Origin: Sorangium cellulosum
GTDB taxonomy: Bacteria; Myxococcota_A; Polyangia; Polyangiales; Polyangiaceae
Assembly (NCBI RefSeq): GCF_002950945.1
Contig: NZ_CP012673.1
Location: 5,889,001-5,953,000, forward strand
Direction of reading: 5' to 3'
DNA: 64,000 nt
Within the stretch, counting starts at the first letter, position 1; the number at the start of each line of letters is the position of its first letter. The notes below the pieces were generated by a model. It was not told where the DNA came from, did no database searches, and was given only the letters and a program-made list of their open reading frames with translations. Of the stretch, positions 54,801 to 63,121 are shown in pieces. Made by a program: the position numbers and the translations under genes.

Positions 54801-56289
54801 CGAGAGCGCGGTGGTCGGCAAGGTCCAGTGCGAGCCCGCCTCGGGCCGGTTCTTGCGGGTGAACCGGAAGTTCGCCGACATGCTCGGCCACGAGGTGGCG
54901 GAGCTCCTCGGCAAGGCGCTGCTCGAGGTCACGGCGCCGGAGGACACGAGCGAGGCGGCGGCGCTGTACGAGCGGCTGCTCCGGGGCGAGCTCAAGGATT
55001 TCGCGCTCGAGCAGCGGTACATGACGAAGGACGGCGGGCGCCTGTGGGCGAGCACCACGGTGACGGCGATGCGGGACGGGGAGGGCCGCGCCGTGTACAC
55101 GATGGCGGTGGTGCAGGACATCACGCGCAGGAAGCAGGTGGAGGCGGATCTCATCGCGGCGCGCGAGGCGGCGGAGCACGCGAGCCGCACGAAGGATCAG
55201 TTCCTCGCCGTCCTGTCGCACGAGCTCAGGACGCCGCTCACCCCGGTGGTCACCGCGGCGTCGCGGCTGCTCCGCCGCGACGACCTGGCGGACGAGGTTC
55301 GCCGCGGCGTCGCCATGATCCAGCGCAACGCGGAGCTCGAGGCGCGCCTCATCGACGATCTCCTGGACCTGACGCGGGTGGTCCGGGGCAAGCTCGATCT
55401 CGCCACGCAGACGGTCGCGGCGCGCACGGTGCTCGAGCACGCGCTCGAGATCTGCGCGGACGAGGTCGACGCGAAGAGCATCCGGCTGACGCTCGACGTC
55501 GCCCCGGGCGAGCACTGGATCACGGCCGACGTCGCGCGGCTCGAGCAGGTGGTCTGGAACCTCCTGAAGAACGCGGTGAAGTTCAGCTACCCCGGCTCGC
55601 GGATCGAGCTGCGCTGCTTCGACGAGGGCGGTCAGGTGGTCATCGAGGTCCGGGACGAGGGGGTCGGCATCGAGCCCGAGCTCCTGCCCCGGATCTTCGA
55701 CGCCTTCGAGCAGGGGAGCGCGGCGACAGCGCGGAACCTCGGCGGGCTCGGCCTCGGCCTCGCGATCGCGCGGGCGATCGTGCAGCTCCACGGCGGCGTG
55801 ATCACGGCCGCGAGCCCGGGGCGCGGCGCCGGGGCGACGTTCCGCGTCCTCTTGCCCGCCGCGGCGCCCCCGGTCGCCGCGGCGCCGGCGCAGGCGAGCG
55901 CCGCCGGGGCGGTCGCGCCGAAGCGCGCGCTGCGGATCCTGCTCGTGGAGGACCACGAGGACACGGCGGAGATGATGAGCGAGCTGCTCACGTTGACCGG
56001 CCACACCGTGCGCATCGCCCGGAGCGTCCGCGCCGCGCTCGACCTGGCGGGGGCGGAGGCGTTCGATCTGCTCGTGAGCGATCTCGGGCTGCCGGACGGC
56101 AGCGGCATGGACCTCATCACGTCGCTCCGGTCGTCGGGCAACGAGGTCAAGGCGATCGCGCTGAGCGGCTACGGGATGGAGGAGGACCGCCGCAAGACGA
56201 TGCGCGCCGGCTTCCTGGAGCACATGATCAAGCCGGTGAGCTTCCGCGACCTGGAGGCGGCCATCCAGCGGGTGATGGCGGCGCGGTAG
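51871..56289 (+). CDS. CheB-CheR-PAS hybrid sensor histidine kinase/response regulator
   Basis: A 1472-aa multidomain signalling protein. Order: CheB methylesterase (25-205, CASAGGLEAF, VHVDPHPQH, GAGHDGAVG: Ser-His-Asp), CheR N and SAM-binding methyltransferase (215-480; VWVPGCATGEEVYT), a long coiled coil (about 660-725; ETSNEELKSSNEEL repeats), PAS domains near 730, 850 and 970, HisKA with FLAVLSHELRTPL (phospho-His), HATPase (NLLKNAVKFSYPG, GLGLGLAIARAIV), and a receiver (RILLVEDHEDTAEM; phospho-Asp in LLVSDLGLPDG; Lys in HMIKPVSF). All catalytic residues appear present. ATG 51871 was chosen. No chemoreceptor genes are nearby. Such CheBR-PAS-HK proteins are sensor kinases outside classical chemotaxis, and the signal is unknown. 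Confidence 0.93.
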   Translation: MRSDGESRDAARGVSSSQRAHPADGLIVALCASAGGLEAFKGFFSAMPPDSGFAFVLVHVDPHPQHASVTPELLGPHTAMHVQEVVDGLAIEPDHVYIVPPGAASTIQDGVLRLIKPAEPRGHRGGLDVLLRSLAEDQGQRAAAVVLSGAGHDGAVGLKAIREHGGLTIAQHPATAHHPELPQHAIATGLVHYVLALRDMPAALLERARRLLDEDGGPLVEEEIAARLPEICGLLLERTGHDFRQYKRTTLVRRVQHRAQARAASLTDYMALLRREADEPMQLVRDLLIGVTEFFRDADTFEVVRQEIVPAIVADRGADSQVRVWVPGCATGEEVYTIAMLVMEQIGHPSEAPRVQIFGTDVDDQAIEIARQGRYPSEATQHISPDRVARFFVAEEGGTSCVVKAIRDLCVFSRHDLIKDPPFSRLDLISCRNVLIYLEGELQRRVLGLFHYALVEGGYLLLGPSESVSQRGELFRAIDGKRRIFQKKPVVGHAPPRLIVGDGAGAERRAGDHARRRAWSSEQSIERTIERRLLERYGPPCVVVNEQGDIVYLSGETGKYLAPSTGALDVNVSNMVLRALRPEMRSAVHRAVRTREQVVHENLVVETNAGPKRINLVVRPLGDLDDDLGLFVVLFDELRPSARGEAPPLGPRRENASLLDQLEHELKATREHLQTTIEELETSNEELKSSNEELLSMNEELQSLNQEFEILNSELKARLAELDAANSDLQNLLLSTQIPTVFLDGELRIRRFTPAATEVLRLIDSDVGRPITDIAARFDASSLVSDARDVLRTLAPREREVQLDDGRCCYMMRVLPYRTLANVISGVVITLVNVTSLKEAEEQRGKLAAIVESAEQAILGATVDGAITSWNAAAEQMFGYSEAEATGRPIHLIVPPDRADELRGVLDRVTGGERLDPLETVGLARGGRRLDVSINVAPIRDIGGRITGASTMVSDITRRKRAEEALRASEENFRAIFESAVVGKVQCEPASGRFLRVNRKFADMLGHEVAELLGKALLEVTAPEDTSEAAALYERLLRGELKDFALEQRYMTKDGGRLWASTTVTAMRDGEGRAVYTMAVVQDITRRKQVEADLIAAREAAEHASRTKDQFLAVLSHELRTPLTPVVTAASRLLRRDDLADEVRRGVAMIQRNAELEARLIDDLLDLTRVVRGKLDLATQTVAARTVLEHALEICADEVDAKSIRLTLDVAPGEHWITADVARLEQVVWNLLKNAVKFSYPGSRIELRCFDEGGQVVIEVRDEGVGIEPELLPRIFDAFEQGSAATARNLGGLGLGLAIARAIVQLHGGVITAASPGRGAGATFRVLLPAAAPPVAAAPAQASAAGAVAPKRALRILLVEDHEDTAEMMSELLTLTGHTVRIARSVRAALDLAGAEAFDLLVSDLGLPDGSGMDLITSLRSSGNEVKAIALSGYGMEEDRRKTMRAGFLEHMIKPVSFRDLEAAIQRVMAAR

Positions 56290-56552
56290 CGCGGGCGGTC
56301 AGGGCGCCGCGACGCTCGCCGGCCTGACCAGCTTCCCGTCGAACGCCGCGGCGAGGGCGTGCACCGGCGCGGCGCTGCCGCCTTCACGACGAGCACCGCA
56401 GGGTCCGGCATCGCAGAACCTGCTCGCACCCAGAGCAGAGTAGCTGGGACCTTGCCCAGCTTGCTCCACAGGCCAGCTCGTCCGAACAATCCAGGAAGAT
56501 CCTGGAGAAGACGCGCTGTGCTGGGTAGTCCTAAGAGATACGATTGACGTGT

Positions 56553-56629
<77 letters not shown>

Positions 56630-56686
56630 AGATTGTCAAACCTGCATCCAGTCAACCACAGTCGATCCAGGACCCGATCCCAAGAG

Positions 56687-56758
56687 TGGGCGGGACAGGG
56701 ATCGAACCTGCGACCATCGGCTTGTAAGGCCGACGCTCTGCCGCTGAGCTACCCGCCC
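56687..56758 (-). tRNA. tRNA-Val (anticodon TAC)
   Basis: Minus strand: acceptor GGGCGGG pairs with CCCGCCC, discriminator A, D arm AGCTCAGCGGCAGAGC, anticodon stem TCGGC/GCCGA around the loop CTTACAA (TAC), T arm GGTTCGATCC. 72 nt, CCA not encoded. First gene of the two-tRNA unit. Confidence 0.96.
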
Positions 56759-56775
56759 CGTCGGAGAGGTGCGCG

Positions 56776-56803
56776 ACTCTACTCGCCAGACGGCTTCCGT
56801 CAA
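56776..56803 (-). promoter_or_regulatory. Promoter of the tRNA-Val/tRNA-Asp unit
   Basis: On the minus strand TTGACG (56803-56798) and TAGAGT (56781-56776) are separated by 16 nt. This is the best sigma-70-like promoter in the window, ending 18 bp before the tRNA-Val 5' end, with a GCGCGC stretch after it. Confidence 0.7.
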
Positions 56804-57149
56804 CAACTATTTTCGTGAGGGGTCCGTCCCCGTCGCTCGATCCCGGATTTTCACGTGGATCTCGCGCCCGTGACGCCCGGGCTCCCCCGCGCCTCGCGGC
56901 CCGCGCCCCCCGTCGCTCACGCTGGCCGCCATCCGGCCGGTCCCGTCCCGCCCGCGCGGCGCGCCCTCCCGGCGAGCCCTCCTCGACGACCACGGACATA
57001 CCGGAAGGGTCCGTCCGTTCGCCACTCGCCCCGCCATCAGGGCGCTCCACTTCCACTGCAAAATTCCGATAAGTCCGCGCTACGCTCGCGCGGCGTTCTC
57101 GCGCGGCGTTGGTGGTCGCGGGTGCGCGACGTGGAGGAGATAGCAGCGT
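56804..57149. other. Gap between the tRNA promoter and the ATP-grasp gene
   Basis: About 345 bp. GTGGAGGAGATAG at 57129-57141 is the ribosome-binding region of the ATP-grasp gene. Short frames here are shadows. No other signal seen. Confidence 0.5.
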
Positions 57150-58130
57150 ATGGCGGATAGAATCGGCATCCTCGTCGGCTGGGAGCAGTCCTTCCCGCAG
57201 GCCTTTCTCGAGCGGTGCAACAAGGTCCCGGGGGTCCAGGCGGAGATCGCCAAGATCGGCGGGACGCCGGAGCGCTTCGAGAGCCCGTACCAGGTGCTCA
57301 TCGACCGGATCAGCCACGAGGTGAAGCACTACCGCTACCACCTGAAGGCCGCGGCGCTCGGCGGGGCGTTCGTGATCAACGACCCGTTCTGGTGGAGCGC
57401 GGACGACAAGTTCTTCGGCTACTCGCTCGCGTCGCAGATCGGCGTCGCGACGCCGCGCACCGTCATGCTGCCGCAGCGCGACTACATCCCGTCGATCGTC
57501 AAGGAGCGCAGCCTCCGCAACCTCGAGTTCCCGCTGCGGTGGGAGGCGATCGTCGACTACGTGCGCTTCCCGGCCATCCTCAAGCCCGCCGACGGCGGCG
57601 GCTGGAAGGACGTCTCCGTGGTGCGCACCCCCGAGGAGCTGATCGCCGCCTACAACGCCTCGGGGCAGAACGTCATGACCCTGCAGGAGTTCATCGACTT
57701 CGACGACTACGTGCGCTGCCTCTGCGTCGGGCAGGAGCGCATCCTGCCGATCCAGTACGACCCCAAGGCGATCGGCCCGACCGGGCTGCGCGGCTGTTAC
57801 GTGCAGCACGAGGGCGAGCGGTGGCTCCCGAAGGCGCTCCACGACCGCGTCATCGAGGACGCGATCAAGATCAACCGGGCGCTCGGCTACGACATGAACT
57901 CGGTCGAGTTCGCGATCAAGGACGGCGTGCCGTACGCGATCGACTTCACGAACCCGGCGCCCGACATGCACGTCGAGCACCTCGGGGAGCGCTACTTCAA
58001 CATCGCCGTCGACTGGATGGTCGACTTCGCCGTCGCGTGCGCGCGCGGCGGCCGGCGGACGCGCGACGGCTACGCGTGGTCGAGGCTCCTCCGCCCGGTC
58101 GAGAAGGTGCGGCTCGGGGCGCCCTCATGA
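57150..58130 (+). CDS. ATP-grasp ligase paired with a GCS2 protein
   Basis: A 326-aa member of the ATP-grasp fold, enzymes that activate a carboxylate as acyl-phosphate and join it to an amine or thiol. Nucleotide and metal motifs: RFPAILKPADGGGWKDVSVV (ATP-binding Lys and Gly loop), LQEFIDFDDYVRC, and the catalytic acid/metal region VEFAIKDGVPYAIDFTNPAP. It starts at ATG 57150 after GGAGGAG. Its stop overlaps the next start (ATGA), so it is translationally coupled to the GCS2-type carboxylate-amine ligase. Together they should build a small amide or peptide-like metabolite of unknown structure. Confidence 0.85.
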   Translation: MADRIGILVGWEQSFPQAFLERCNKVPGVQAEIAKIGGTPERFESPYQVLIDRISHEVKHYRYHLKAAALGGAFVINDPFWWSADDKFFGYSLASQIGVATPRTVMLPQRDYIPSIVKERSLRNLEFPLRWEAIVDYVRFPAILKPADGGGWKDVSVVRTPEELIAAYNASGQNVMTLQEFIDFDDYVRCLCVGQERILPIQYDPKAIGPTGLRGCYVQHEGERWLPKALHDRVIEDAIKINRALGYDMNSVEFAIKDGVPYAIDFTNPAPDMHVEHLGERYFNIAVDWMVDFAVACARGGRRTRDGYAWSRLLRPVEKVRLGAPS

Positions 58131-59254
58131 TCGCCGTGGAGGGGCTGCTCGACGGCCAGTTCACGCTGGGCATCGAGGAGGAGTTCCAGATCGTCGACGC
58201 CGAGACGCGCCAGCTCCGGTCGTACGTGAGCCAGCTGCTCGAGGGAGGGCAGGGCCACAAGCTCCTGCGCGAGCGGGTCCGGCCGGAGATGCACCAGTCG
58301 GTCGTCGAGACGGGCACGGGCATCTGCCGGGACGTCCGCCAGGCGCGCGACGAGCTCGCCGAGCTGCGCAGCAGCCTGAGGGCGCTCGCGCAGCAGGGGG
58401 GGATGCGCATCGTCGCGGCCGGGACGCACCCGTTCAGCGACTGGAAGACGCAGGAGATTACCGACGGCGAACGCTACAAGGGCATCGTCGAGGACCTGCA
58501 GGACGTCGCCCGAGCGAACCTCATCTTCGGGCTGCACGTGCACGTGGGCGTGAAGGACCGCGAGGTGGGCATGGCCCTCGCGAACCAGGTCCGCTACTTC
58601 CTCCCGCACATCCTCGCGCTGTCGACGAGCTCGCCGTTCTGGCTCGGCCGCTCCTCGGGCCTGAAGAGCACGCGCAGCGAGATCTTCAAGCGCTTCCCGC
58701 GCACCGGCATCCCGGGGCGGTTCGAGTCCTACGGCCACTTCCAGCGCTTCGTCGAGCTGCTCGTGAAGACCGGCTGCATCGACAACGCGAAGAAGATCTG
58801 GTGGGACGTCCGCGCCCACCCGTTCTTCGACACGGTCGAGATCCGGATCTGCGACATGACCACGCGCCTCGACGACACGATCGCGCTGGCGGCGCTCATC
58901 CAGGCGGTCATGGGCAAGCTCTACCTGCTCTACCGGCGCAACCTCGGGTTCCGCGAGTACCGGCAGGAGCTCATCGAGGAGAACAAGTGGCGCGCCGTCC
59001 GCTACGGGATCGACGGGCATTTCATCGACTTCGGCAAGCAGGAGCAGGTCCCCCTGCGCCTCTTGCTCGACGAGCTGCTCGAGTTCGTGCAGGAGACGGC
59101 GGAGATCTTCCGGTCGCAGGACGAGATCGAGCGGATCCGCGCGATCCTCAGGGAGGGGACGAGCGCGGATCGCCAGCTCGCGGTCTACGCCCGGACGCAG
59201 AGCTTCGAGGCCGTGGTCGACGACCTGATCGCGCAGTCGAGCCTCGGGCTGTAG
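58127..59254 (+). CDS. YbdK-like carboxylate-amine ligase (GCS2 family)
   Basis: A 375-aa glutamate-cysteine-ligase-type enzyme. The hallmark start GIEEEFQIVD, ETGTGICRDVRQARDEL, GLHVHVGVKDREV and the C-terminal VRYGIDGHFIDF agree with GCS2. YbdK of E. coli has weak glutamate-cysteine ligase activity in vitro, but the physiological substrates of most relatives are unknown. ATG 58127 overlaps the ATP-grasp stop. The TAG stop (59252-59254) overlaps the first two bases of the second 127-bp palindromic element. Confidence 0.9.
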   Translation: MIAVEGLLDGQFTLGIEEEFQIVDAETRQLRSYVSQLLEGGQGHKLLRERVRPEMHQSVVETGTGICRDVRQARDELAELRSSLRALAQQGGMRIVAAGTHPFSDWKTQEITDGERYKGIVEDLQDVARANLIFGLHVHVGVKDREVGMALANQVRYFLPHILALSTSSPFWLGRSSGLKSTRSEIFKRFPRTGIPGRFESYGHFQRFVELLVKTGCIDNAKKIWWDVRAHPFFDTVEIRICDMTTRLDDTIALAALIQAVMGKLYLLYRRNLGFREYRQELIEENKWRAVRYGIDGHFIDFGKQEQVPLRLLLDELLEFVQETAEIFRSQDEIERIRAILREGTSADRQLAVYARTQSFEAVVDDLIAQSSLGL

Positions 59255-59379
59255 AGCGTCGGTCACCCGCTGCGGATACGGGCCCATCTCGACGTTTTCG
59301 GTGCTCAGCGCACAGGAGTGCGCTTCCGCGCCGAAAACGCCGATCTGGGCCCGTCTCCTGTGCGGGTGACCGACGCTCT
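59253..59379. repeat. 127-bp palindromic element, copy 2
   Basis: Same length and orientation as the copy at 34976-35102. Four positions differ. Two are paired: AGAGCGTCGGTCACCCGC at the left end and its exact complement at the right (59362-59379), so a G-to-T change on one arm is matched by C-to-A on the other. The element begins inside the stop codon of the GCS2-type gene. A next gene on the same strand starts 108 bp later. Confidence 0.9.
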
Positions 59380-59486
59380 GCGACGGTTGATGCCCGAGGG
59401 CGGGTGGGGACCGGCCGGGCGGGGGACGGGGCGCGACCAGCACGCGAGAATTTCTGCTCCAGCGCCGGCTCTGCTACCGTGCGGCC

Positions 59487-60308
59487 GTGGGAATCGCTCC
59501 GCCTCGCTGCGCCTCCGCTCTCTCGGTGAGCTGCCTGCTCGCGCTGTCCGTGACCGTGGGCGCCGTCGGAATCGCAGGCGCCGCGGGGTGCGCGTCGACC
59601 GAGTACGTCAACGAGGGGCCGGGGCAGCCGACGCCGCGGGCCTCGGGCTCGCTGCCTCCGGGCTCGCAGGGCGCCTGCAAGGAGCCGTTCACGAAGCGGC
59701 CGCCCATCGTGAGCGAGGAGCTCTGGGCGCACACCAAGCTGTGCACGGCGCGCACGCCGGCCTCGTTCATCCGGCTCGGCTACGCGAAGGACGGCTCGGC
59801 GGGCGCGGATCCGGAGGCGGAGCAGCTGGCGGAGCGGGTCCTCGCGGCGCTCGCCGAGGGCGCGAGGCCCGAGGGCGGCAACAACCAGGTGATGAGCGCG
59901 ATCCGGGCCGTGCGGGCCTACGCGGTGCGGAAGGACGAGCTGCGCGCCCGCATCGCGCGGGAGTCGCCCGCCGAGCAGGCCTGCGACGTGAGCTACCTGC
60001 TCAACACGATGTCCGCCGCGCGGAGCAAGCTCGAGGGGGGCGACGCCTGCACCGCGGAGGTGTTCGACCCGGAGACGCGCGCCGACGTGTGCCTCTTCGA
60101 CGCGAAGCGGCCCGAGGGGCTGTGGCTCTCGAGCGGCTGGTCCTGCATGACGTTCACCGGCGCGCTCGGGAACGAGGCGTCCTGCCACCAGCTCTGCGGC
60201 TACGACGACTACTGCGCGCGGCAGGTGTACTGCGCGACCGGCGACATCAACCTGCTGCTCTGCGCGCTCGGCGTCTGCCTGCCGGAGCCGTCCGCCGGCG
60301 TCCGCTGA
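59487..60308 (+). CDS. Cys-rich lipoprotein of unknown function
   Basis: A 273-aa exported protein starting at GTG 59487. Signal with lipobox (AVGIAGAAGCASTEY). No recognised domain. The mature part has a helical middle (EAEQLAERVLAALAEGARPE) and a C-terminal segment with about ten Cys (GNEASCHQLCGYDDYCARQVYC), suggesting disulfide bonds. Two hydrophobic-free blocks and a Pro/Gly linker follow the lipid anchor. The kinase gene converges with it, 48 bp away. Function is not inferred. Confidence 0.7.
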   Translation: MGIAPPRCASALSVSCLLALSVTVGAVGIAGAAGCASTEYVNEGPGQPTPRASGSLPPGSQGACKEPFTKRPPIVSEELWAHTKLCTARTPASFIRLGYAKDGSAGADPEAEQLAERVLAALAEGARPEGGNNQVMSAIRAVRAYAVRKDELRARIARESPAEQACDVSYLLNTMSAARSKLEGGDACTAEVFDPETRADVCLFDAKRPEGLWLSSGWSCMTFTGALGNEASCHQLCGYDDYCARQVYCATGDINLLLCALGVCLPEPSAGVR

Positions 60309-60355
60309 CGGCGCCTCCGGGCGCGCCCGGGCCGGCCTCGGCGAGGCGGGCCGCT

Positions 60356-61810
60356 CTACTCCGCGAGGAGGGCGCTGATCCGCTCGAGCAGCCCGCGGAG
60401 CGCCTCGCGCAGGGTGCGCAGGAGCCCGCGCCCGTCGCGCAGGAGATCGTGCACCTCGCCGGGCACGGGCAGCAGGCCGGCGCGGGCCGCGAGCGCCGCG
60501 CCCGAGAGCAGCAGCACGAGCGTGAGCACGGCGAGGAAGAGGCGGCGGCGCCACCTCCGCCGCGGGCGCGGCGACGGGGTCACGAGGGACGGCGGCGCCG
60601 ACGCGACCGGCACCCCGAGGCCCGACGCGGGCAACGACCTGGCGGCGGACTTGGGGGGCGCGTCGTCGAGGGCGACCGGCAGGATGCCGGCGAAGGTGGC
60701 GGGGAGGGGGGTGTTCCCGGCGGGCGCGGAGGGCGCCTGCTTGCCGCGCCGGTCGCCCCGCTGTGCGCCCGCCCCGGCCGTCGCCGCGGCCGAGCCCGGG
60801 GGGCGGGCCGAGTGGCGGCTGTCCGCGACCTGGATCGCCGCGGCGAGCTTCTTCCGGCGCTCCTCCACGATGCTCCCGAGCGTGTCGCGGACGAACCGCC
60901 CGACGTCGCCGTCGGTCACGGGGGTGCCGATCGAGATCGCGATCTGGTCGAGCGTGCGCTGGAACGACGCGCAGTCGTTCCAGCGATCCGCCGGATCCTT
61001 GGCGAGCGCGCGCTCGATCGCGAGCGCGAGATCGAAGGGGACGTCCGGCACGAGCTCGCGGAGGGGGACCGGGGCGTACCGGAGGATGTTCTCCATGGTC
61101 TTGGCGTCCGACTTGCCGCGGAACGGGTGGTAGCCGCTGAGGGTCGTGTAGAGCAGGACGCCGAGGGAGAAGATGTCGGAGCGACGATCGACCTTCCCCG
61201 AGGTGAGCTGCTCGGGCGAGAGGTACGGGATCTTGCCCTTGAGCTGGCCGACGACGCGCGTCTCGTGCAGCCGGCCCGTGGCCTTGGCGACGCCGAAGTC
61301 GACGATCTTCACGATGCCGTCGAACGACACCATGACGTTCTGCGGGGAGATGTCGCGGTGCACGAGGTCGACGAGCTTCCCCTCGTCGTCGCGGAGCTCG
61401 TGCGCGGCGTGCAGGCCGGCGCAGATGCTCGACGCGATGCGCAGGAGGATGGGCAGGGGGACGCCGCCGCTCGCCTTCACCTGCTTGTTCAGCGTGGAGA
61501 TCGTGTCGCCGTCGACCCACTCCATCACGATGTAGAGCAGGCCGTTCTCGTCGCCGAGCTCGACGATCTCGACCGCGTGCGGGTGCCGGATGCGCGACGC
61601 GAGGCGCGCCTCGTCGAGGAACATCGCCTCGAAGGCCGGGTCGTCGCCGAACTCCGGCAGCATCGTCTTGACCGCCACGATCTTCTGGAAGCCGCGGGAG
61701 CCCACGAGGCGCGCCGCCCAGACCGCCGCCATCCCGCCTCGGGCGACCGGCATCAGGATCTCGTAACGCCCCAGCGTGTCTCCAGGCTTGAGGTCCGACA
61801 GGATCTGCAC
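60356..61810 (-). CDS. Transmembrane Ser/Thr protein kinase
   Basis: A 484-aa PknB-like kinase. I start at GTG 61810, giving VQILSDLKPGDTLGRYEIL; the longer frame adds 40 Arg/Pro-rich residues with no homology expected. Kinase motifs: ARGGMAAVWAARL (glycine loop), KIVAVKTML, HRDISPQNVM (Ser where Lys is common, frequent in myxobacterial kinases), VDFGVAKATG and YLSPEQL. A Pro/Ala linker (350-430) leads to one transmembrane segment (LFLAVLTLVLLLSGAALAA) and a short periplasmic tail. The Tudor-like lipoprotein gene lies upstream on the same strand with 171 bp between. Confidence 0.92.
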   Translation of the reverse strand: MQILSDLKPGDTLGRYEILMPVARGGMAAVWAARLVGSRGFQKIVAVKTMLPEFGDDPAFEAMFLDEARLASRIRHPHAVEIVELGDENGLLYIVMEWVDGDTISTLNKQVKASGGVPLPILLRIASSICAGLHAAHELRDDEGKLVDLVHRDISPQNVMVSFDGIVKIVDFGVAKATGRLHETRVVGQLKGKIPYLSPEQLTSGKVDRRSDIFSLGVLLYTTLSGYHPFRGKSDAKTMENILRYAPVPLRELVPDVPFDLALAIERALAKDPADRWNDCASFQRTLDQIAISIGTPVTDGDVGRFVRDTLGSIVEERRKKLAAAIQVADSRHSARPPGSAAATAGAGAQRGDRRGKQAPSAPAGNTPLPATFAGILPVALDDAPPKSAARSLPASGLGVPVASAPPSLVTPSPRPRRRWRRRLFLAVLTLVLLLSGAALAARAGLLPVPGEVHDLLRDGRGLLRTLREALRGLLERISALLAE

Positions 61811-61981
61811 GCGGTGGGGTCCTAAACAGAAGCGGGGTTGGAGGGGTGGGGCTCGAGCGCCGCCATTGCGCTCGTGGAGGCACGTGGCCTCGACGTCTGC
61901 CGGAGCGACGCGGCGCCGCCGCGCTCGCACATCACGAAGGAGATCCCGCGGAGCCAGGGTGCCATGAAGCGGTCATCGTCC

Positions 61982-63121
61982 TCAAGTTCGCGGGCGCAGG
62001 CGGCGGATGGGGATGATTTCGTCGGCTTCCGGGCCGAAGTTCTCGAAGCGGATCCGGGCCTGGCCCTTGTCGACGGTCCTCACGACGTGGCCCGGAAAGT
62101 AGAGGCCATGGTACTCGACGAAGACGCGCTGGCTGGCGGCGAAGGGCGCGCCCTTCGGCGAGCTGGCGAAGCGGCTCAGCCGGTCCGCCGCGACCTCCTC
62201 GTCCGAGCCGTCGAGGGTGCCCTCGCTGCCCACGGCGCTGCTTTTGTAGCGGACGCGCCATTTGCCGCCGGCGTTCCCGCCGGCGCTGGGGCTGACCACG
62301 GTCGCGAGGTGGTAGACGCCGCGGTGCGCGACGAGCACCTCCTCGCCGACCTGGAAGGAGCGGGCCGGGCTGGCGGACGCGGCCGTGGCGGTGCTGGCCG
62401 GGGGCGGCGGGGCAGGGGAGGCCGGCGGCGCCGCCGCGGCCGCAGGCGCGGGCTCCGCGGCGGGCGCGGCGGCCGGCGCGCGCGGGCGCAGGCGGTCATA
62501 GGTGACCTCCTGATCGTACTCGGGGCCGAAGCCCTCGAGCCTGACCAGCCAGCGATCCGCGGCGATCGGCGCGAGCACGACCGCGCGGAGCATCCTGCCC
62601 CCCGCGTCGATCTCGACCGGCTCCCCGGCTGGATACACGGCCGGGCCCGCGAACGGGCGTCGAAGGCGATCCAGCTTGACATCCTCGGCGATCTCCGGGG
62701 GGTAGCCGTCGTAGTGGATGCGCCACGCGTCGGGCCCGATCTGCTGGACGACGTCAGCGAGGAGCAGCCTGCCCTGCGCCGTGACGAGCACCTTCTCGCC
62801 GGCGCGGTAATCGGCCGCCCCTGCCGGGGGCGCGGCGCGGATGCGATCGAAGCTGACGGGCTCGTCCCACGCGGGGTCCGTTCCGTCGTAGTGCACGATC
62901 ACACGATCCGGTCCCAGCGCTCCCACCACGGTCGCGGGCAGCCACAGCCCGCCCCGCTCGACGAGCAGCGGCGTGCCGGGCGCGAGCTGAGGCGCGGCCG
63001 CGAGCGGAGCCGGCTGCTCGGCCTGCCGCGCCCCGCACGCGGGGGCGCAGGCGGCGACGAGGAGAAGCAAGACGACACCGCGAAGCGGCGAGCGCGGGTG
63101 AACAGCGCGTGAGCGGCTCAT
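61982..63121 (-). CDS. Lipoprotein with five Tudor/agenet-like modules
   Basis: A 379-aa exported protein. Lipobox in LLVAACAPACGA. Five repeats of about 55-60 residues, each with a pattern of a short strand, G-x-(W/Y/L)-x-x-A-x-V, then RVxVHYDG-like strand and ending D-R-(L/I)-R: GGLWLPATVVGALGPDRVIV, QGRLLLADVVQQIGPDAWRI, GGRMLRAVVLAPIAADRWLV, RGVYHLATVVSPSAGGN, YHGLYFPGHVVRTVDKGQ. This is the look of Tudor/agenet-type barrels, which bind methylated or acidic ligands in eukaryotes. Modules 3 and 4 are separated by an Ala/Pro linker. Ligand in the envelope is unknown. Confidence 0.75.
   Translation of the reverse strand: MSRSRAVHPRSPLRGVVLLLLVAACAPACGARQAEQPAPLAAAPQLAPGTPLLVERGGLWLPATVVGALGPDRVIVHYDGTDPAWDEPVSFDRIRAAPPAGAADYRAGEKVLVTAQGRLLLADVVQQIGPDAWRIHYDGYPPEIAEDVKLDRLRRPFAGPAVYPAGEPVEIDAGGRMLRAVVLAPIAADRWLVRLEGFGPEYDQEVTYDRLRPRAPAAAPAAEPAPAAAAAPPASPAPPPPASTATAASASPARSFQVGEEVLVAHRGVYHLATVVSPSAGGNAGGKWRVRYKSSAVGSEGTLDGSDEEVAADRLSRFASSPKGAPFAASQRVFVEYHGLYFPGHVVRTVDKGQARIRFENFGPEADEIIPIRRLRPRT

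Noticed and set aside
51685-56223. 1512-codon minus-strand frame
   Set aside because: Shadow of the CheB-CheR-PAS hybrid; Asp/Arg/Val/His-rich low-complexity translation without motifs.
56299-56420. Possible 3' fragment of a gene on the minus strand (ends VHALAAAFDGKLVRPASVAAP)
   Set aside because: The frame looks coding for about 35 codons but has no start or recognised homologue; too short to claim.
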